Source of the DNA: Streptococcus oralis
Lineage (GTDB): Bacteria > Bacillota > Bacilli > Lactobacillales > Streptococcaceae
Reading direction: 5' to 3'
Assembly (NCBI GenBank): GCA_905370255.1
Contig: CAJPKC010000002.1
Location: 42,829-106,828 of the forward strand
DNA: 64,000 nt
Positions 59,150-64,000 of the stretch are shown here, in pieces; position 1 is the first letter of the stretch; the number at the start of each line of letters is the position of its first letter. A program made the position numbers and the translations under genes. Under the pieces are notes generated by a model. That model searched no databases. It saw nothing but the letters and a program-made list of their open reading frames with translations, and had not been told where the DNA came from.

Positions 59150-59530
59150 TTTCTTTTGAATTTTTATTTTGGGTACAAAATCCTTCGGATCGGGTGTTTT
59201 ACCCACTTTTTGGATAACTGGGTACGACCTCAAAAGTCGAAGAAACGCTGTCGTTACGCGATTTGTGAGGTGCTTGCGGTTCATTTTTGACCCAAATACC
59301 CAGTTTACCCAGCAGTTTTAAAATTCATATATAGGGTATTTTCAAACTACATCATTTCATATACTTTGTTTCTTTATTTTTTTTAATAATATTATATATA
59401 AAGAAAATGGGTATTTGGGTATTTTGAAGCGAAATCGCGCGTCGTTACTGACTTTAGGGTGACCCAATAGGTATCCAATTCGGGGTTTTTCATATCCAAA
59501 GGGGTCTTCAAATACCCACTTTTTTTGTGA
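59150..59530. other. Candidate replication origin: TGGGTA iterons, AT-rich core and a DnaA-like box
   Basis: No gene is visible in this 470-bp gap. TGGGTA or its complement occurs eight times: 59170, 59200, 59219, 59297, 59306, 59408, 59416 and 59513, with AGGGTA at 59333. Two are direct GGGTATTT repeats (59409-59424). A very AT-rich stretch at about 59345-59400 lies inside the cluster. TTATCCAAA on the minus strand (59209-59217) is one base from a DnaA box. It is next to the SF3 helicase operon. Confidence 0.7.
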
Positions 59531-59537
59531 TTTTTAA

Positions 59538-60209
59538 TTAGAGAGCATGCATCTCAATTTCAGCTTCGAGTACTTGTTTATGTGTGGATTTCTTTCGACA
59601 CTGTTGGCGTTGAGTTCGAACGTTTTTTGCTTTTTTCGATTGAGCATAAATGATTGCGGTGTCGATATCTTCGTGTCGTTTTGTGTATTCTACTGAAATA
59701 TCGTTCAGTCGATTTGCGTAATATAATAAGTCGCTGGTTTCTTCGATTGAGAATAAATCAGATGTTAGAATGATAGCTTCGGGTGACGGAAGTTCGTATT
59801 GTTTCCAGGTTCTAAGAATGTGGTCTCCGAAGAATTTAGCATCATCTTTATGTAATTCGAGTTCGTCCAGAAGATATCGACATAATGGCATTTTTGTTAA
59901 TTTATCGGCCGCAAGAACATTAAGCCATCGATTGTAATACAAATCAATAATATGTTTTGGTGTTTGATTTGTAATAGCCACCGTTTTTCGATGTTCATCA
60001 AGATATGCTTTAAATTCACGAATTTCATCAGCTGTGAATAAATGTTTTGTTGACATGACGATGAGTTCGTCAGGTAGATTATTATCGAGATATGCAGTCT
60101 CAAATAATGTAAGAGCTTTTTTCCATGTTCGAGTTTTAAATACTTTTGATGGTTTTGTTGTTTCGAGAGCAGATTGGATTCTGCTATAGAATAATTCTTT
60201 TGGCGTCAT
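59538..60209 (-). CDS. Unrecognised protein next to the origin candidate, internal duplication
   Basis: 223 residues, Leu/Lys/Asp/Thr-rich and helical. Two related halves are visible: LPDELIVMSTKHLFTADEIREF (about 45-66) and LPSPEAIILTSDLFSIEETSDL (about 141-162). A basic C-terminal tail (KKAKNVRTQRQQCRKKS) precedes the end. TTGGAGA upstream. It lies directly between the iteron region and the small-RNA candidate, so an initiator, primase or copy-control role is possible, but no motif supports a specific one. Confidence 0.6.
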   Translation of the reverse strand: MTPKELFYSRIQSALETTKPSKVFKTRTWKKALTLFETAYLDNNLPDELIVMSTKHLFTADEIREFKAYLDEHRKTVAITNQTPKHIIDLYYNRWLNVLAADKLTKMPLCRYLLDELELHKDDAKFFGDHILRTWKQYELPSPEAIILTSDLFSIEETSDLLYYANRLNDISVEYTKRHEDIDTAIIYAQSKKAKNVRTQRQQCRKKSTHKQVLEAEIEMHAL

Positions 60210-60237
60210 TTTTGAATCTCCAATACGTTTTTATTAT

Positions 60238-60265
60238 TTGACATTAATATAATTTAGTGTATAAT
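60238..60265 (+). promoter_or_regulatory. Consensus promoter with no ORF downstream
   Basis: TTGACA (60238-60243), 16-bp spacer, TATAAT (60260-60265): perfect -35 and -10. Points into a gap between two - strand genes. Confidence 0.8.
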
Positions 60266-60271
60266 ATGCTT

Positions 60272-60369
60272 TGTAGAGTAATTTGGACAAAGGTCAAAGA
60301 TTGAACATTGGCGTAAGATGCTACGTACAGAACATCTTTGAAGAGATCTCGAGAGAGGTCTCTTTTTTT
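60272..60369 (+). ncRNA. Candidate 98-nt small RNA
   Basis: A consensus promoter, then about 98 nt, then a terminator: AGAGATC (60342-60348) with GGTCTCT (60357-60363, one G-U) and seven T. Inside are an AAGATG/CATCTT stem and no ORF with a ribosome site. The terminator is followed by the oppositely oriented terminator of the 60410 gene. Position beside the origin candidate suggests plasmid copy or transfer control; that is inference. Confidence 0.6.
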
Positions 60370-60380
60370 GAATATTAAAA

Positions 60381-60407
60381 AAGATGCATGGCTGAGCCAC
60401 ACATCTT
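60381..60407 (-). terminator. Terminator of the 60410 gene
   Basis: AAGATG (60381-60386) and CATCTT (60402-60407) with an inner TGGCT/AGCCA stem. On - it is followed by TTTTTTAATATT. Confidence 0.7.
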
Positions 60408-60409
60408 TA

Positions 60410-61618
60410 CTATAAATCAATGATGAATCGTGCAATTTCAAGAATTGCAGATGGTTGACCATTTGTGGAGAGATAAGCAGGTGATTGCTTATTCTGTACT
60501 ACGTTACTCAATAAATGCCATAACTCATTTGCTTTCGCAACATCGTTGTTTTGCAATTGCGTATTGGTGTTGCGACGGAAGAGATCTTCGATGTAAGCTG
60601 GATATTTAGCGGCAATCGAACTTGGTACAACTGTTTGTTTGAATTCGTTCAACTGAGCCTCTAGCAATTTAGCTTGTTTTTCAGCTTCGGCGCGAGCTTC
60701 TTCGGCACGACGTTGTTGTTCGGCTAGTGCTTGTTGAGCAAGAGCGTCTTTTTGCATTTGAGCAATTTTGCGTTGTTCTTCGAGACGTTGTGCTTCTTGT
60801 CGTTCTTTTTCTTGCTTTAATTGCAGTTCAGCTTGTTGACGTTCAAGAAGTTCTTTTTGGACACGAGCTTGTTCTTCTTCGTCATGTTGACGTTGTTTGT
60901 GGATTGGTCCGTTTGCGTTTACGTATTGTGTTGACGGATTTTGTTTAAACTCTTGCAAAAGTAGAGCTTGTTTAGAACCGTTTAAACCCCACGGATTTTC
61001 AATCATAAGAGTCAAAGCGGCGTCCATATCAGCAATGAGCGCACGAACGTTTTTCAAAACAGTTGACATAGCGGGTGATTGTTTAACAGCACCACTAATC
61101 AGCTTAGAGTTGTTGATTTTAAACTTAGAGAAGTCCGTCAATTCAGGCGCATATTGCTTGATGTTTGGATATTTGCTAAGTGTTTCCAAAAATACAGGTT
61201 CAACTTCAGCCCAACGTTTTTCTTTACGGCGATATTGCAATTCGTTTTTGATGATTTGCATATCGTCTTTTGCTTTCTTCAATTCGTCAAATCCATTATT
61301 TGAGAATGTTTCTGCTATTGTTGTTTGGATTGCTTCAGTTTGTTTTTTCAAGAAATTCTTTAAATCTTTTTGATCATCTTCGATGGTCTTTTTAATTTTA
61401 AGAACTTCTTCCAATTCTTTAGTCAAAGCAGTGATGGATTTTTCATCGTTTGTTTCCATGAATTTATCAGGATCGCTACGATAATCACTCAACAATTGTT
61501 GTACGTAAGTCGCTTTAGTTTTGACGGTATCTAGTTGTTTTTGAAGCTCAGGCGACGGAGTTAGCTGTGTGTTTACAGCTAACGTCGCGATGCTTGTTGA
61601 AATTTCATTTGCGGACAT
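60410..61618 (-). CDS. Coiled-coil protein, unrecognised (phage-like)
   Basis: 402 residues. N-terminal helical region (about 20-130), a central globular part (RRKEKRWAEVEPVFLETLSKYP, SKFKINNSKLISGAV) and a long Gln/Glu/Arg/Ala coiled coil (about 245-325), then a final helical domain. The central motifs resemble phage proteins with a DUF1351-like layout, but that is a weak memory match. Its promoter is inside the end of the helicase gene. A role in DNA recombination or replication is guessed from the helicase next door. Confidence 0.6.
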   Translation of the reverse strand: MSANEISTSIATLAVNTQLTPSPELQKQLDTVKTKATYVQQLLSDYRSDPDKFMETNDEKSITALTKELEEVLKIKKTIEDDQKDLKNFLKKQTEAIQTTIAETFSNNGFDELKKAKDDMQIIKNELQYRRKEKRWAEVEPVFLETLSKYPNIKQYAPELTDFSKFKINNSKLISGAVKQSPAMSTVLKNVRALIADMDAALTLMIENPWGLNGSKQALLLQEFKQNPSTQYVNANGPIHKQRQHDEEEQARVQKELLERQQAELQLKQEKERQEAQRLEEQRKIAQMQKDALAQQALAEQQRRAEEARAEAEKQAKLLEAQLNEFKQTVVPSSIAAKYPAYIEDLFRRNTNTQLQNNDVAKANELWHLLSNVVQNKQSPAYLSTNGQPSAILEIARFIIDL

Positions 61619-61651
61619 TTTGTAAAAGTGTTCCTTTCGTTATTTTCTTTA

Positions 61652-61681
61652 ATTATATCACGGTTGCAGTTCTTGTTTCAA
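61652..61681 (-). promoter_or_regulatory. Extended -10 promoter of the 60410 gene
   Basis: On - : TTGAAA (61676-61681), 18-bp spacer ending TGA, TATAAT (61652-61657). Overlaps the stop region of the helicase gene. Confidence 0.65.
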
Positions 61682-63955
61682 GAGTAGATTGGCTGTTTCC
61701 ATTGGGTATTCGAACATTGTGTGTTCAGAAATAAGCTTTTGCATAGGTCCAACGTTTACAATCAATTCAGAATTCTTGGCACGTGATAATGCTACGAAAT
61801 ACATGCGGAATAATTCTTGCAAGTTCGATCCTTGTGCGCTTTTCGTCTTAAATGCGTTATGGAAGACTACGACGTTATCGAACTCGAACCCTTTTACGCG
61901 ATGAATCGTCGATAGGACGATTTGTGCGTCCTTAACGTTTGGCGTTTCTTTAGATTGAAGATAATTGCTTGCGGAGATTTCTCGTTTTTCAACACGTACC
62001 ATGTATCCATACAAGTATGAACGGAGATTCGATACCTTGATTTTACGAGCCAGCAATTGATTCTTTAGATAAATCCATTGTGGTGACACGAAGAGTTGAT
62101 CAAGAGTTTCATTCATTTTTGATTGATAGAAAGCACGTTGTTTTTGAGAACGTGAACGATATGAGTTATCGACCGCATCTAGGAGAATACGACGAATGTC
62201 GTTGTTGATCGTTGGTGTTACAGCGAGCGATTTCAAGTCACTATTTCCACGAGCAAGAGCTGTTGTCCAAATTGCTGCAATACCTGCTTTATCTTGAACG
62301 AGCGATGTGATCGGAATGTTCAAGTTGTTATCAGCTAATACTTGTTCCAATGCTTGTCTAATAATCATCAATTCTTGACGAGTGTAGCCCACGAGAGCCA
62401 CTTGTTCACCATTTTTAAGTTTTGTGAGAACATAATTTTTGACTTTATCGTATTGGAATACATCTTTTAGTGCATCGTTATAGTCACTTGTTCCACGAAC
62501 ATTGATGTCTTGGATTTCAACGGCTTTCTTATAATCAGCCCAGGTAAGTGGTGTTTTATCGTTAGATTGCAATTGAATTTGCGCAATATCATTAGCGGAA
62601 ATAACTTTAAGAAATTCGTTAGCGTATGACAAAATTGCTTGTTTCGAACGATAGTTTGTTTCGAGTTTGTATGTCGCAAATACTTGAGATGCTTCAAGAG
62701 CGTTCATATAGCGAGGATCGCTGGAACGAAATTCATAAAGAGTTTGTGAACCGTCACCGACAATAAGAAGTTGAGCCTTGTTTTCGTTTACGAATTCAAG
62801 CAATAGGTTGTACTCGAATGTAGAGATATCTTGACTTTCATCGGTAATGATATAATTGATCTGACTGTATTCTTTTGGAATTGACAATTGACCGCCGCCG
62901 TTTGCCAAATGATGATGAATCATTACAGGTTCTAGTTCTAGAGTTGTCTGACCGATTGCATTCAAAATTGCTTCGATTGCGTTTTTGTATTTAGCGACGA
63001 GTGCGATTAGTTTAGCAGACAATTCGTTATGGTCAATCTTCTTGAAACTGATTTGGGATTGAACATAATTTTTTGTAATTGTTTTAAAGACGTCAATGAT
63101 TTGATCAAGTTGGTCTTGTGTGTAATTCTTGTTAGGATCTTCATCAGATGGAATGTTTTGGAAGACATTTGAGCTTAGATCTAACAATTTCAATGTGTTG
63201 TGCAAAGTCTCGATCGATACAAGTTCTTGACTTGGATATGTTTCACGGTAGATGTTATCGAACATACGCGCAAGTGTTTCTGATTGGATGTCTGGGAAGC
63301 GATCCTTAATGTTGTCAGCAGCTGCGTTTGTGAATGACAATACGAGGGCGTTGTTGAGATTTTCTTTTTGTTCTTGAAGATAACTTAATCGTCCTACAAC
63401 TGTGTGGCTTTTACCCGACCCTGCACCAGCTTGTGCAATAATCAATGGTTCTTTTGATAAGATGATTGCGCGTTGTTGTGGTGAATAGTCAGGGTTTGTT
63501 TGCCATTTTGCCTCAGTTGCTTGCCATTCAGGTGTTGTTGTATCTGGCTTATAGAGATTTGGTTTATTCGCACGAAGTTTTGAGATGTTCGATGCTAGAA
63601 GTACACGAATATTTTGTTTCAACAAATGTTCGAAGTATGCATTTGAAAGCAATGGTTTAAAGCGAAGCAATTGTTCGTAAATGTCCGTCATATCAGAAAT
63701 TGTAAAGAATGATTTATCTTTCTTATCAAAGTAGTTGACATGCGTCATTGTTCGTTTGAGAATATTGAACAATTGTTTCTCAGTCATGTTTGTGTGATTC
63801 GCATGGACAATATCGAAGAATTCTGTTAATTGTTTAACGCGATCTGTTGAAAGTTTGTCTGCGTGATATAGGATATTTGAATATACGCTTTGTGTTGCTT
63901 CGAGAGATTCTAAAGATGCATTGAATAGTTGTTTATCGACGTGTGATGTTGACAT
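61658..63955 (-). CDS. UvrD/PcrA-like superfamily 1 DNA helicase, 5' end uncertain
   Basis: 765 residues from ATG 63955. Q-like motif DYSPQQRAI, Walker A GAGSGKS (about residue 177-183), motif Ia LVLSFTNAAAD, Walker B ITDESQDIS, motif III VGDGSQTLYEFR, motif IV ETNYRSKQAI, motif V TIHRVKGFEFDNVVV and motif VI VALSRAKNSELI are all present in order: a 3'-5' SF1A helicase of the UvrD group. Its 150-residue N-terminal extension is not typical. The frame stays open to base 64000 without a stop, and neither ATG (63955, 63964) has a good ribosome site, so the true start may be outside the window. Likely used in element replication or repair. Confidence 0.85.
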   Translation of the reverse strand: MSTSHVDKQLFNASLESLEATQSVYSNILYHADKLSTDRVKQLTEFFDIVHANHTNMTEKQLFNILKRTMTHVNYFDKKDKSFFTISDMTDIYEQLLRFKPLLSNAYFEHLLKQNIRVLLASNISKLRANKPNLYKPDTTTPEWQATEAKWQTNPDYSPQQRAIILSKEPLIIAQAGAGSGKSHTVVGRLSYLQEQKENLNNALVLSFTNAAADNIKDRFPDIQSETLARMFDNIYRETYPSQELVSIETLHNTLKLLDLSSNVFQNIPSDEDPNKNYTQDQLDQIIDVFKTITKNYVQSQISFKKIDHNELSAKLIALVAKYKNAIEAILNAIGQTTLELEPVMIHHHLANGGGQLSIPKEYSQINYIITDESQDISTFEYNLLLEFVNENKAQLLIVGDGSQTLYEFRSSDPRYMNALEASQVFATYKLETNYRSKQAILSYANEFLKVISANDIAQIQLQSNDKTPLTWADYKKAVEIQDINVRGTSDYNDALKDVFQYDKVKNYVLTKLKNGEQVALVGYTRQELMIIRQALEQVLADNNLNIPITSLVQDKAGIAAIWTTALARGNSDLKSLAVTPTINNDIRRILLDAVDNSYRSRSQKQRAFYQSKMNETLDQLFVSPQWIYLKNQLLARKIKVSNLRSYLYGYMVRVEKREISASNYLQSKETPNVKDAQIVLSTIHRVKGFEFDNVVVFHNAFKTKSAQGSNLQELFRMYFVALSRAKNSELIVNVGPMQKLISEHTMFEYPMETANLLLKQELQP

Positions 63956-64000
63956 GATTTGCATAAGTCGAGTCGCAGTGGGTGCTGATACGATTAATGC

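Noticed and set aside
60267..60305. 12-codon ORF inside the small-RNA candidate
   Set aside because: Its ATG overlaps the transcription start and has no ribosome site.

Overview
The window is AT-rich DNA that looks like part of a large conjugative extrachromosomal or integrative element of a Streptococcus-like Firmicute. The evidence is sigma-A promoters, almost all with an extended -10 (TGnTATAAT); AAAGGA-type ribosome sites; LPXTG-type surface proteins, one of them of the streptococcal/enterococcal SEC10/PgrA surface-exclusion family; a Gram-positive VirD4 coupling protein and a MobP2-like relaxase. No rRNA, tRNA, ribosomal-protein or ordinary chromosomal housekeeping block was seen. Giant oral streptococcal elements (called 'Inocles' in recent literature, recalled from memory) are the comparison to test first.

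Left arm, about 1-26 kb, + strand: conjugation and DNA processing. In order: the end of a coiled-coil protein with RRT repeats, a pilin-like two-helix membrane protein behind a tiny overlapping leader ORF, a single-pass membrane protein, two VirB8/TcpC-like gene pairs on either side of a lysozyme-CHAP wall hydrolase, a small membrane protein, an SSB-like protein ending in an acidic tip, a larger protein carrying two more copies of the same domain, a further acidic-tip protein, a TTG-start relaxase, an acidic protein, a two-ATPase Clp-like AAA+ protein, a coiled-coil membrane protein, and a 1282-aa coupling ATPase. Two related free-standing nuclease genes, Vsr-like fold plus an acetyltransferase-like tail, sit on either side of the coupling gene.

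Middle, about 27.7-42.3 kb: a surface-protein island. Four large secreted proteins end in nearly identical LPKTS sorting signals, and a fifth small protein stops just after LPKTS. A flotillin and a RuvC-like resolvase gene lie between them. Shared repeat modules and 3' ends show recent duplication or gene conversion.

About 42.5-49.4 kb: the most striking locus. A 1943-residue protein carries, in one chain, the conserved second half of RNA polymerase beta (the GDK...GxNKGV and SRxN segments) followed by the beta-prime core with the DFDGD catalytic motif. It overlaps a gene for an unrecognised 287-aa protein.

Right arm, about 49.4-64 kb, - strand: small unknown genes, the SEC10/PgrA protein, a long operon (ribbon-helix-helix repressor, D5/SF3 helicase, unknown, ATP-dependent DNA ligase, sortase-like protein, small membrane protein, nucleoside diphosphate kinase, Panacea-like protein), then a non-coding region with eight TGGGTA/TACCCA repeats around a very AT-rich core that is the best origin candidate, an unknown gene, a candidate small RNA, a coiled-coil protein and a UvrD-like helicase running to the window edge. 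The element thus seems to carry its own replication, repair, ligation, transcription, conjugation and surface-display functions. All functional statements come from motif reading; no database search was run.
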